64,000 nt of DNA. Source: Thelonectria olida (taxonomy: Eukaryota; Ascomycota; Sordariomycetes; Hypocreales; Nectriaceae). Location: positions 310,001-374,000 of the forward strand of contig JAGPYM010000021.1 in the NCBI GenBank assembly GCA_020736575.1. The letters run 5' to 3'. The notes under the pieces were generated by a model. It did no database searches, was not told the DNA's origin, and worked only from the letters and a program-made list of their open reading frames with translations. Positions 11,403 through 22,087 of the stretch are shown here, one piece after another (within the stretch, counting starts at the first letter, position 1; each line of letters starts with the position of its first letter). A program made the translations under genes and the position numbers.

Positions 11403-11865
11403 GGTCTCTCAGTTCTTGTCGAGGAAGTCAAAGAGAGCTAATACCTAACAACCGCTTGTCTGAAGCCCATGCTCCTAACACCAACCATAAGGATGCACGA
11501 TGGCGATCGGCTATTGACACGATCACTCCATCAGCACAAACCGCAAATGTGTCTTGTCACAGATACACTTACTCCAGGTTGGGGAGCTTGCCATACAGGA
11601 GATGGTCATATGTAGCAATACGTGACTCCGGTGCCCCGATTCGCGTTATAGGAAGGTAAAAAATAGATACCAAGATTACAGGCTGCAGGATGTCTCAATT
11701 CATTAAAAACAAAGGCTCGTCACCGGGCCAATCTTCACGCAGAATTGCAACACAACTCATGAACTGGTATCAGAATTTCCCAACTGCAAAAATACCATCA
11801 AAACCGCTGAATATCTATTGAATTCATTAACAAAGTAGTTAGAAATCATAGAGACAGCGGTAAAC
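11403..11865. other. Intergenic between convergent genes
   Basis: About 460 bases separating two convergent 3' ends. It is AT-rich toward 11700-11850, as expected for overlapping terminators and polyadenylation regions. No coding sequence is supported. Confidence 0.45.
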
Positions 11866-12816
11866 TTACGCAGCTGAGGCAGCCAAAGCCTCGGTAGGTG
11901 TCGCAACCGTGGCATACAAAACTACAACCAGGAACACCACTATAAAGCAAGTGATGACGCCTAATTTGGCATATGGAGCGGCCATGATTGCCAAAACCCA
12001 GATTGGGACAATCAGCATGGATAGGCCGACAAATATTATCGCAATGGTGGCGACAAGATCAATCTTCTCCTCGTTGACGTATTGCCGCGTCTCTCGATCA
12101 ACCTGTCGGGTATCCGGTGGCGGTTCCTTCTTCCACAGCCAGTGCAATCGAAACACTACATGGCTCTCCAAAAAGTTGCGGATAGTGGGTTTGCGCGTTG
12201 TGGAAATGGTGAAGAGATCTTCGCGATGGTTGATGAACTTGGCCTCTTCTTTGACGATAGCTCCCGCATTGTTTTCAAACCAGTTTTGGATATTGGTGAT
12301 GTTGCGCTTCGGAGCTGGTTCGCGAGCCCGAAGTTCTGAATGGGCAAGTAAGACGGTGTCTAGAAAGATGAGTCATTCAGTATTCTAGGATAGTCAGCTA
12401 GCTTAAACACTTACTGTACTCCTTTATCTTCTCGGTTATCTCTGCAATAACAGCAGCCCGGTCCGGCTGGTCAGCCTTTATGCTACCGTTGTTAATGTCT
12501 CCAGCCCCTCTCGCGCTGTATTTCCCATCCAGGGCGCCAAGTCGATCTTCAAGACGAGTTAGTTGAGCCTGGAGTGTCAGGAGGACTCTCGCATTCAGCC
12601 GGTCAAAACGACGAAAAACAAAGAAGTTAGTATCTGAAGACACGTAGTTCGCAAAGCTTCGATATCCCGTATATTTCCTGTGACGTATAAAGTGAGAAAG
12701 AAGTCCTGGTTCAACTTTACCGCCGCTTACCATGCTCTTTCGTCTATCTCGTCTTGAGATATGACTTCTTCGAGTTCAACGGCGTCATGGTCCAGTGCAT
12801 TCCTTGACTTGTCCAT
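11866..12816 (-). CDS. DUF6594-type fungal membrane protein
   Basis: Exons 12816-12731, 12677-12415 and 12359-11866, 280 residues, all in phase. I chose ATG 12816 rather than 12733 because the latter sits directly on a GTAAGC donor, and splicing there gives the expected YTGYRSFANYVSSD reading. The family hallmarks are visible: FVFRRFDRLNARVLLTLQ followed by a coiled-coil-like QLTRLEDRLGALD, then NFLESHVVFRLHWLW, and near the end two or three helices (LVATIAIIFVGLSMLIVPIW, then VITCFIVVFLVVVLYA). The family is very common in filamentous ascomycetes and of unknown function; a membrane location with an internal soluble N-terminus is the likely topology. Confidence 0.82.
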
Positions 12817-15069
12817 CACTGCGCCGGATGGCTGATCAGGTTGTCAGCCAGCGTCGATATATCTGCGAAGTGTTGGGCTTAAGTGTGGTTGAAACTCCGC
12901 CCTCGTTGCTTCTTGATCGACAGAGCTTACACCCTCAGGCTAAGAAACCGACAAGGCATCCGTAAGGCATTCTTGGTGTTGCAGCTGGATTCGGATTTGG
13001 GGAGGGGCTAGCTAAGCCGAGTCGAGGGAGCTAGTAAGCATCCAGAAAAAGCAGGCAAACGAACATCCAGACTAACTCGTCTCGTCGTCGCAAAAGGCGG
13101 GATCTATTGGTCCCGTGTGATGCAGCCACACGAGCGACCCACGAGACGTCTTCCGAGGCGAATAGCGGGAAGTACATAAGGCAAACTGACGGCTGCCTGT
13201 CAAGCCACCTCGTCACAGGCCGGACTGGGCTGGACATAAATACATGCAGTCGGGTGCCAAACACCTGTCCCCCATCCCGTCCATCAGAATTAGGGATCAG
13301 TCCTTAACGCAGTGTCGGCAAAGCAAGTCATCAATCAGCAAGCCTCCGACCAGACACTGAATGCACCCCACAACTGCGTCAGAGAATTACATGTAATGTG
13401 ACAGGTACGTTCCGGCATTCTCTTCAATTTCAATGTCCTTGACATCCGACGGGATGACTAAACTCATATAACCAGCCCGTTCGATCGGGATAACTCATTC
13501 CTTGAAAAACGCATTAAGGTCACGAACCTCCGTTATGGTGTATCAATCCTCGGGTGACAACTTGAAATATGAACATTTCATATGGAGAGAAATACCCTCT
13601 ACGAGGCCCCGAAAACCATGCCTTCCCGTGCCGCCCGACGTGATCTCGACCCCCGAGGAGCCTACTACTCAGCCTCCTATTCAGCCTCCCAGCTCGGACG
13701 AGTCTTCTGGGTAAAATACCAATGAGACTCACACGGACAACAGTGACGCCAAAAATCAAACATCAGCTTCTGGATCTCAGCTCACCTCTGGATGACTTTA
13801 GAAGGCCGGCGCAGCAACAATGCCAGACAGTGTGGAGGCACGGTCCGCACATGGCGCAAGTGTTGGCTACATGTAAAGCTCATACGACTGCAATAGGGGC
13901 ATAATGGGCGACGCGGCAGCTGAAGCTTGTCGGTACGGTCAGTAATTGTAACCAAGAGTCAGGTAGTGCCAGTTAGTGATTTGATTGGTCATGATGCAAA
14001 ATTCCAAAGGGGTGCAATTGGCACGGTCAGCTCGTGCGTCGCAAATCGCCGAGGTAGCATCGCGGCAGCATGTACCGATGCATAGTTTCTCGTCATTAAA
14101 TCGCCGTGTCTGTCGATGTCCTCTTTCATCTTGATCACTTTACAGCTAATTGTCCAAGACTTTATCTGCATACAAAGGTAATAGTGTAATTATCTTCACA
14201 CCGACTACCCAATCTACCTATCTCTTCCTGGTCTAGATAGCATACCACAATCTAACAAGGGATTCTCATAATGCGTTATTAATCGTTAAGAATCTTTCTG
14301 GCCAACTGAAGACTAAGAGTGGATGGCATTTATGGAAACCACTTGGGGTCTGAATTTGGTCTTCCACTCATTGCCTCCCATGACGCGGATCCGGTTGTGG
14401 GCTCCTCTTTCATTTCACCATGTTCCTAATTAGTTCGAACATTACATACTTTACATAACTATCTATGATCTCAATCATGTCCATTTTCATCTAGGTCATA
14501 TGACGTCAAGAGATGCAGAGCTATAAGAGCGTTCTTCCTAGCCTAGCAGCCTAGATAGTTCAGTTCAATTCAAGTTCAAGTCGCATTGTCCCTCTTTGCA
14601 GTCAGATTGAAGACCCCTTTTTCTTCTATTTCTATTCTCTTCCTTCAAGACCATTCCTTCCTTAGGGACCCTCGAGCCCTCGAGCCCTTGAAGCACTCTA
14701 GCAGCTAGGACCTTATCCGATCAGTTGGCCCTTCTAGCTAGACCTTCCATTTGTTAGCTGTTGTTGGTTGTTGCAGCCGGTTTTGCCCTATTTCCCCCAT
14801 TTTACTATGCAAGAAGGTAACGTTGTGTGTGGGCCGATCGGGACACAGAAACCGTCCGAGCTGACAAATTGAGGCCGGCTTGGCATCTTCAGTTCAAAGT
14901 TGTGCCTCTCACTGAAAATTTGGCAAATGGTCGTGTTTCTGCGGGTACCGATGGCATGGGCTTCAATATTTAAGTCGTATCAATCGACACATATGCATAG
15001 ACCCGGAGGTTCTCCCATCTTAGGTGCTACATATACTACAATTTCAACACTGAGGCCAGGCACCCAAAA
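12817..15069. other. Long intergenic region, no supported gene
   Basis: About 2.25 kb. A plus-strand frame at 13502-13714 ends in a proline-rich stretch (TTQPPIQPPSSDESSG), but it has no initiation or splice context and no recognisable family, so I leave it out. Short direct repeats (TTCAATTCAAGTTCAAG type) and pyrimidine-rich tracts occur at 14560-14720. The last 200 bases form the promoter of the epimerase gene. Confidence 0.4.
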
Positions 15070-16131
15070 ATGTCTCCCGATCACAACAACGCACAGAATC
15101 AACGACCCAAGACGGTTTTAGTTACCGGTGCTAATGGGTACATTGGCTCTGCCATCTGTCGAGCCTTTGCCAGGGGCGGCTGGGAAACCTTTGGCCTCAT
15201 TCGAAACCCTGCGGCAGCCGCTGAGCTCGAAATCTCAGAAATCATCCCCGTCATCGGTACCTTCACCGACCTGAACTTCCTCGACGATTTGTACAAGCGA
15301 CGCAAAACATTCGACGCCATTGTGAGCTGCACCGAGCAGTTCCCAGGCTATGCCGCCCACTTCGATCAAGTCATGGGTTTGGTTTGCGCACTGGCTGAGA
15401 AGAGCAACGAAAATGGCGTCCGCCCTTTTGTTCTTTGGACGTCGGGCTGCAAGGATTACGGAACGACAGGTCCTCACGGAGCTCCTGGCCTTTCTCCCCA
15501 CATTGAAAGCTCGCCTCTGAACACTATAGACGCACTACGGGAGCGAATGGAGAGCTGCGTTCGCATTTTCGATCACAGTGAGCTTTTTGACGCTGTGCTT
15601 CTCCGGCCCACCTGCGTATTTGGATATTCAAGCAGTTACTACGGCGCCATGTTCGATTACGCGCGTCAGGAGTTGGAAAAGGGAGCCAGAGTGTTGACGA
15701 TTCCGGCCAATCCAGACAACATAATGCATGCTCTACATGTTGATGACTGTGCTGAGGCATACGTGACCCTGGCGACCCATACGAACCGACGCGAAGTCGA
15801 ATCTCGGGCCTTCAACCTCTCAGGCTACAGATATGAAACGACGGGCGAAGTTACGAAGGCATTGGCAGCTGCGTATGGGTTCCCAGACGGAATAAGATTC
15901 CTTCCTCAGGAGGATGCAGACGAATCTTTTCCCACTGGCTTGCATTTCGTCTTCAGCTTTAGCCAATGGGTTGGGAGTGACGAGATCCGACGAGTGACCG
16001 GGTGGAAGGATAAGCGGTTGCTATTCTCCGAAAATGTGGAGGTCCATCGACGGTCGTATGAAAGACTTAGACTAGGAGGTCATGAAAATATTGCAGCGAT
16101 CCAACGAAGGATCGAAGGAGGGTTTAAGTAG
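15070..16131 (+). CDS. NAD(P)-dependent epimerase/dehydratase (extended/atypical SDR)
   Basis: Single exon, 353 residues. The N-terminus has the Rossmann nucleotide-binding motif VLVTGANGYIGSAICRAFAR (residues 16-35). It continues with FDAIVSCTEQ, VLWTSGCKDYG and LLRPTCVFGYSSSYYG, and ends in a substrate-binding lobe with MHALHVDDCAEAYVTL, the usual epimerase-fold motif. The classical Tyr-x-x-x-Lys catalytic pair is not obvious: the YxxxK position after the SG/TSG strand is replaced (CKDYGTTG). This suggests an atypical SDR (NmrA-like or dihydroflavonol-reductase-like) rather than a sugar epimerase. It would act on a small-molecule carbonyl or hydroxyl in the cytosol. It is the first of three plus-strand metabolic or transport genes, 600 bases before the FAD monooxygenase. 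Confidence 0.85.
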   Translation: MSPDHNNAQNQRPKTVLVTGANGYIGSAICRAFARGGWETFGLIRNPAAAAELEISEIIPVIGTFTDLNFLDDLYKRRKTFDAIVSCTEQFPGYAAHFDQVMGLVCALAEKSNENGVRPFVLWTSGCKDYGTTGPHGAPGLSPHIESSPLNTIDALRERMESCVRIFDHSELFDAVLLRPTCVFGYSSSYYGAMFDYARQELEKGARVLTIPANPDNIMHALHVDDCAEAYVTLATHTNRREVESRAFNLSGYRYETTGEVTKALAAAYGFPDGIRFLPQEDADESFPTGLHFVFSFSQWVGSDEIRRVTGWKDKRLLFSENVEVHRRSYERLRLGGHENIAAIQRRIEGGFK

Positions 16132-16730
16132 GGGAACTCCAGAGTTGATCAGTTGCCGCTGTCGATCGAGGAAGCGGGCATCGGTGAACCACTAGCGACG
16201 GCAATCCTCGTTTTTTAATGCCGAAATCGCCTCATATAATTTCTGCGGATGTCATCTGGTGTCAGATTTCTCAATCAATGCGAAAAAGGCGTGGCATCGT
16301 CAGTTCGGTCAATTGTTATACGTCGCCTTTTTCGTATTTTCTTCGGCCGAGGACTATCGGGGTTAACTCGAATAAAATACCGGCATAATTAGTGAAGCAG
16401 AATAAATCTTTTCTGAGACATTAATACCTAAGTTGGGTCCTATCGAGCGCTTTTCATCCGAAATCCTCGTCTGGTCCAGTAAGCAGTTTGCAACTCTGTG
16501 TATCCAGTCGGATATCCGGATATAGTCCTTGGAATGGTCCACCATTATCTTGGGTTGCTGAAACTCTACTTACAGCTTGGAGGCTGAAGACTTATAGCTC
16601 TTCGGACAATAAGGTCGAATTTCCCTTGGTCAAAGGGTTTAAAAGGGGCAGTCTGGGCGAAGAGGACCGAGGAAGTAGTCTATAGTCGATTAAGACATCT
16701 TCCTTCTGTACCTCTCCCGTCTCCAACGCA
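16132..16730. promoter_or_regulatory. Intergenic region before FAD monooxygenase
   Basis: About 600 bases. The stretch 16640-16730 immediately before ATG 16731 is pyrimidine-rich (TTCCTTCTGTACCTCTCCCG), like a fungal transcription start region. No gene is supported; a minus-strand frame at 16363-16545 has no family features. Confidence 0.35.
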
Positions 16731-18091
16731 ATGAGTTCAAACGACGGAAAACTTCACGTTATAATTGTCGGTTGCGGCATTGCAGGGCTGGCCGCTGCTA
16801 GGTTCATCCGTGAGCATCACAATGTGACCATCTACGAACGAGCTGGGCCTGATGCAGCCACTGGTGGGCATGGCATTAGCTTGTTCCCCAACTCGGTCAA
16901 ACTCCTTAACACTATTGGATTTGATCGCGATAGGGCTGGCGCGGTGCTATGCTCCGGCTATCGGTCTTACACTAAGAGCGGAGAGGTCAAGACCGATGTG
17001 GAGGTTGACTTTGTCGACCGCTACGGAGCAAACAGTCTCACCATGAAACGATCCGATTTCAGGGACGAACTGTTTCGACTGGCGACCTTCCCTGCTAAAG
17101 AGTTGGGAGTTGCACTCAATCCCGTGAAGACAGTCTTCCACAATGGCGCAGTGCAGGTCGATCCTCAGACGGGAGAGGTCACCTTGTCGGATGGCACCAA
17201 GGATGTGGGCGATGTTGTGGTCGGTAAGTGTGACGACAAAGAACTGCACACATGATTCCATATACATACTGACTTGATGTTTCATAGTTTCCGATGGAGT
17301 TCACTCGCGTCTACGCCCTCAAGTCCTGGGGAGCGATCAACACGTCGCGAAGAAGATGGGCCTCACTTGTTTCCGCCTCGCCCTCACCGCCGACAAAGCC
17401 AGAGAAGTCCTGGGCGGCAAACTGCCTCACTGGTGGGAGCCCAGCACTGGAAAAGGCAGGATCTCCCTTCTTGAAGCCGAAGATGGCACGCCTCGATTCA
17501 TTACAACGTACCCATTCCGCCACTTTGACATGATGAACGTCGCATGCAACTTCCCGACCCGCCCAAACAGACGTACCACGGTCGAATCATGGTACAATGA
17601 AGCTGATCGCGATGAATTACTCGAGTTGTTCGGCGACTATCCTGAGGAAGTCGTGAAGCTTCTCAAGTAAGCCACCCCCACCCGCCGGCTCTGAAAGAGA
17701 ATCTGACATGATATTACGCAGGGTTGGCGACGACCTCAAGACGTGGGACCTTCAAGACCTAGACCCTCTGCCCACCTTCACCAAGGGCCGAGCTATCCTT
17801 ATCGGGGACGCGGCGCATGCAATGTCGGTCCTGCAAGGCCAGGGCGCTAACATGGCCGTCGAAGATGCGGAGAGTTTCCGACTCCTTGGGCCCGGGACCA
17901 CACGTGAGGAGGTACCAGCTGTGCTTGGAAGGATCGATAGTATCCGAAGGCCAAGGGCGAAGCAGGTCTTGGCTGATACGCGACAGATGGTGCGTGAGAT
18001 GCCGGTGGAGGAGAGGTTTGCCAAGATGGATTTCAACATGAGCTACAATGGGGTCGTTGAGGCGATAAAGAAGGCGGAAGTTGCTCTTTGA
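16731..18091 (+). CDS. FAD-dependent monooxygenase, salicylate-hydroxylase-like
   Basis: Exons 16731-17223, 17288-17666 and 17722-18091, 413 residues, in phase. It belongs to the group A flavin hydroxylases, which use NAD(P)H and O2 to hydroxylate aromatic or polyketide-like substrates. Motifs: the FAD GxGxxG site VGCGIAGLAAARF (near residue 13), the Arg-containing IYERAGPDAATGGHGISL, the VSDGVHSRLR motif (DG site) formed across intron 1, and ILIGDAAHAMSVLQGQGANM (GD site, near 317) followed by VEDAES. Length and motif order are complete. There is no membrane segment, so it is cytosolic. Together with the neighbouring epimerase/reductase and the transporters downstream it forms a plausible small catabolic or biosynthetic block; the substrate is unknown. 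Confidence 0.9.
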
Positions 18092-18967
18092 GACATTTGG
18101 GCGACTGGTTGAGGTCTTTCATCAGCCGTCATCATTGGAGGACATACTGGTCTCGCCTCTTGAGCCTCCCCCCACGGAGACTACGCTTACGCTGTAAGAG
18201 TAGAAAAAGAAATGATTGAGTTCCATTAGGTTACATACAAGTTCGCACGTGATTGAGGCTAGCCATTATGCTCATAGTGTTGCTGCCTTGTCATGATAGT
18301 GAAAACATGAACCCAGTCACCAATTGGATCATGACCCTGGGCCTCGTTCTTCGGGCGAACATGCCGTGGACCTCTTGGCTAGTAGTTAGTTAGGGCATCC
18401 TTGTATGCGCGCATCCATGGTTCTAGATTTTCCACATCAGCGAGATTGGCGCAGAACTCATGCAGTACAGAACGGACGAGCCGTGATCGAGTTCTCGCTG
18501 AGTGATGATACACCTTGGAGCTGGCCTCGACCTGTTGATCCAGGAATTTTACGCAGCCATCTTCCAGTGCTAATTGACACTAGAAGACAAGTTTCCCTTT
18601 GGTCGGATTATCATCATCGAGTTACCGATGGCGTCATGCTGGTTGGGCCTATAACGTAGGGATGTCGGCATTTGCGCGATACGCCCGCTAGTATTGCGTG
18701 CTTGGAGGATCAACGATAACAGATGAAGAAAGATTCTGCTCATATCGAGGATGAGAATGAGAATGAGAATGAGCAATGATGTGATAGATAAATAAGATGT
18801 TGCGTCCAATCCACATTTTTAATTTGTAGTGTCTCATCAATTCAAGGATCATTTTGAAGTTTTGATCCAGTCTCTGTTTCTTGCGTCTGATGATAAAGAC
18901 TCAGCAATACAACTCGACCATATTTCCCCATTCACATTAAGATCCAACTAACCTAACCTCCCACAAG
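18092..18967. other. Intergenic with short GAATGA tandem repeat
   Basis: About 880 bases. A hexanucleotide tract, four near-perfect units of GAATGA, lies at 18751-18774. A minus-strand frame crossing it is low in complexity and rejected. The last 150 bases hold AT-rich and CAAC-rich promoter-like sequence before the permease ATG at 18968. Confidence 0.4.
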
Positions 18968-21212
18968 ATGCTCATCTCAAGAGAAGACGGGGGCACAATC
19001 GAGCCACCCCTCCCCCAATCCGCAGGATATGTCGTCGTGATTGCCATTGGCTTCCTGATCGCCTTTGTCATGATTGGGGCGACGCGCATCCTCAAAAAGA
19101 CGGTTGGAGAGGATAACAAGACGACGGAAATGTTCATGACGGCAAACCGAAGCGTGGGTACGGGCTTAACCGCCTCTGCCGTCATCTCATCCTGGCTTTG
19201 GAGCACTGCCATGCTTGGAAGCACGCTGGTGGGCTACAACTTTGGCGTAGCTGGTCCTTTTTGGTTTGCGGCAGGGTGAGGAGCAATTCCACGAGAGTGA
19301 ATATGCGGATCAGCTGCTGACGAAAATGGTAGATGCTCGCCCATGATTGTATTCTTCTCGCTCCTGGGCATCGCCTGCAAGCTGAGAGTCCCGGAAGCGC
19401 ATACTCTGCTCGAAATCGTGCGGATTCGTTATGGAAGGGCTGGACACATCGTGTGGATTGCGCTTTGCCTGATCAACAACATTATTGCCATTGCCAACAT
19501 GCTGTTGGGTGCGAGTGCCGCTATTGCTGCTTTGTGAGTATCAGCTTACGTGCAATACGTTTCGTAACTAACCAAGAGCCAGAACGGGAATGCACATCAT
19601 CGCAGCGACCTTTTTGCTCCCCGTCGGCGTCATCCTGTACACGTTTGTCGGTGGCATCAAGGCTACGTTTCTGACTGATTACTTCCATACGTTTGTCATC
19701 ACCATCATCATCTGCTTCTTCACTATCAAGACCTTTACCGTCCCAGAGATTGGATCTCCTGCGGGCTTGTTTGATCTCATTGTCGAAGCTGGCAAGGCCC
19801 ATCCCGTCGCAGGGAACCAAGACGGCTCCTATCTCACCATGACTAGCAAGGGTGTAGGTGAATGCCTCTCCAACCAACACAGGTTCTTAGGCTAATGATT
19901 TTACAATAGGCCATTCTATTCGGCATCATTCACGTCCTCGCCAACTTCGGTCTCGTCATCATGGACACTGGCTTCTTCGCAAAAGCCTTTAGCGCCGCTC
20001 CGCAAGCCGTTGTTCCCGGCTACATTGTCGGCGGCATCGCCTACTTTGCCATTCCGTGGTGCCTTGGAACTCTCATGAGTTTCTCCGCCCTCGGCTTGGA
20101 GGGCACTGAGCGATGGCCAACCTACCCTCGACGCATGTCTACGGTTGAGATCTCCAACGGTCTCGTCCTGCCCTATGCCGCTTTTGCTATCGCAGGCAAG
20201 GGTGGCGCTGTGGCAGTTCTTCTCATCACCTTTATGGCCGTGACATCGACAATCTCGGCTCAAGTCATCTCAGTTTCTTCAATCATAAGCTTTGACATCT
20301 ACCGACAGTACTTCAACCGTGGTGCTACAGATGCCGACGCCATCCGCTGGAGCCACATCGGCGTCGTCTTCTTCGGGCTGTTCTCGGCTGCCTTCTCAAC
20401 CGCTCTGTACTACGGCAATGTCGACCTAGGATGGACGCTTTACATGCTTGGTGTCCTGACATGCCCTGGAATTTTCCCTACCGTGTTTACGATTCTCTGG
20501 AAGAAGCAGTCCAAGCCTGCGGCCATCATCTCGCCCTTGCTTGGAATGGCTACTGGAATTGCTGTCTGGATTGGCTCTGCTTCTTCTCTTTATGGCGAAG
20601 TTACCGTGGCTTCGACTGGTCAAACATTGCCCTGCGTCTACGGCACGGTTGCCTCTGCTCTTAGTCCCGGTGTGTACTCAATCATAATCTCGCTGATTCG
20701 CCCTGATAATTACAATTGGGCGGACCTAAGAAACGAGCGTCTTGCATTCGAGGAGACTGGGACGACGGCGCACACTCAGTCGCACGAGGAGAAAGTGGCC
20801 AACTACACAGCAGACAAGGCTCGCCTCAAGCACTGGGGAACACTTGCTGCGGTCTGGGCTGCGGCGACATTCTTGGGTCATTGGGTGCTCTGGTAAGCTA
20901 CTAACCAACCCATTCTTACTCATCATACGACTAACTCTCTTCATCAGGCCCCTCCCAATGTATGCCTCTAAGTACGTCTTTGGAAAGGGATTCTTTGTCG
21001 CTTGGATTGTGGTCGCCATTATTTGGGTCTGGGGCACTATGTTCATCGCCGGCTTCTACCCGATTATCGATGGCTGGCGGCAGCTGAGACAAGTCTACCG
21101 TGGGCTGAGAACTGGCACGACGGGACCCGCGGTGACTACTGAGGTTGTCCGAGTCGGACGGAAAGGATCGTCGAACCAGGATAGCGACATTAATGCCTCC
21201 AGCGAGGGTTGA
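18968..21212 (+). CDS. DUR3-like solute:cation symporter (SSS family, urea/polyamine permease type)
   Basis: Exons 18968-19275, 19333-19533, 19583-19853, 19910-20892 and 20948-21212, 675 residues, in phase at every junction. It is a plasma-membrane protein of the sodium:solute symporter family with about 15 helices. Characteristic stretches are TEMFMTANRSVGTGLTASAV, WLWSTAMLGSTLVGYNFGVA, AHTLLEIVRIRYGRAGH, VGVILYTFVGGIKATFLTDY, and WPTYPRRMSTVEISNGLVLP followed by GKGGAVAVLLITFMAVTS. DUR3 members import urea, sometimes polyamines, with protons. The fungal group contains many paralogues with unknown substrates. A second member lies at 36.7-38.9 kb on the other strand; the two are clearly diverged. 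Here it follows an oxidoreductase pair and precedes a dead MFS pump, so it may serve uptake for that block. Confidence 0.92.
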
Positions 21213-22087
21213 TTGGGTCACTGAATGACGGGAGCAATAGAATTGGCCTAGAAAGGAGAAGCTGGAAATCTAGAAAGGACAAAGACGAAGCAGGTCTATA
21301 TACTTATTAGAGTATGACCTAATTAAGATCCTCCCTGACGCTTCTTTCATGCTCCTCAAAGTTGTCTTCCGGGAATAGGCACCCGGTTGGTCCAAGGTGA
21401 CATTCCAACTCAACAGTTACTAAGAGCATTTATCAACCAACAAGAACCAACCGGAAAAAGGACTTCCAGCTGACATGTAACGTTGAAATTGAGCCTCCCC
21501 ATTCGATTCCTAATCGACAGGTTCATTAACCCCGCCACGCATCCATCTCCTCCATAAACCGGCCGTGAGTTCGGCTTGGAAATCCGGGGTATCTGGCATG
21601 AATGGCTTCACATGGTGACATGAGCGGATCTGATATCAGCTGTTCAGAAGTGTGCAGCGGGACTGCAGCATTTGGATAATTTTCAGAGAATTGATATGCA
21701 GGGCTATCCTGGAGCTTTTTGCCAGGTGCCTGATGATGGAACGGAGCACTCAAGCATGGAACATTCTATCACGCCCATACCTCTAAAGCATTGGGAAAGA
21801 CTCTGACAATCTCCTCTAAAAAATAAAAATAAAAAGCAAACCTCGCGGACTTGTTTTACCAGAGCCAGTACCTCAAACACATGGTGGGGATGTTGGATGT
21901 TGGTTATCTTGTCGGCTGCCGGCTAACATTATCCCCAGAGATCAACACCACAAGACACCTTCACACCAAGAAGTAAGTAGTTGAAAAGAACGAAATCCCT
22001 TGCACCTATCCAGATATGGACGCATGAATAAGCCTTTAATTCCACCGATTCTTGTACTGTGCGGTTGATCCAGGCTGGTAAACAATC
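21213..22087. other. Intergenic, nothing recognised
   Basis: About 875 bases between the symporter stop and the MFS pseudogene start. An AAATAAAAATAAAAAG stretch lies near 21820. A minus-strand frame at 21526-21753 lacks support. Confidence 0.4.

Noticed and set aside
13502..13714. 70-codon plus-strand frame with a proline-rich end
   Set aside because: No family, no flanking exons and no promoter signal; probably chance.
14540..14760. Possible LTR or transposon end with short repeats
   Set aside because: No terminal inverted repeats, target-site duplication or polyprotein fragment found nearby.
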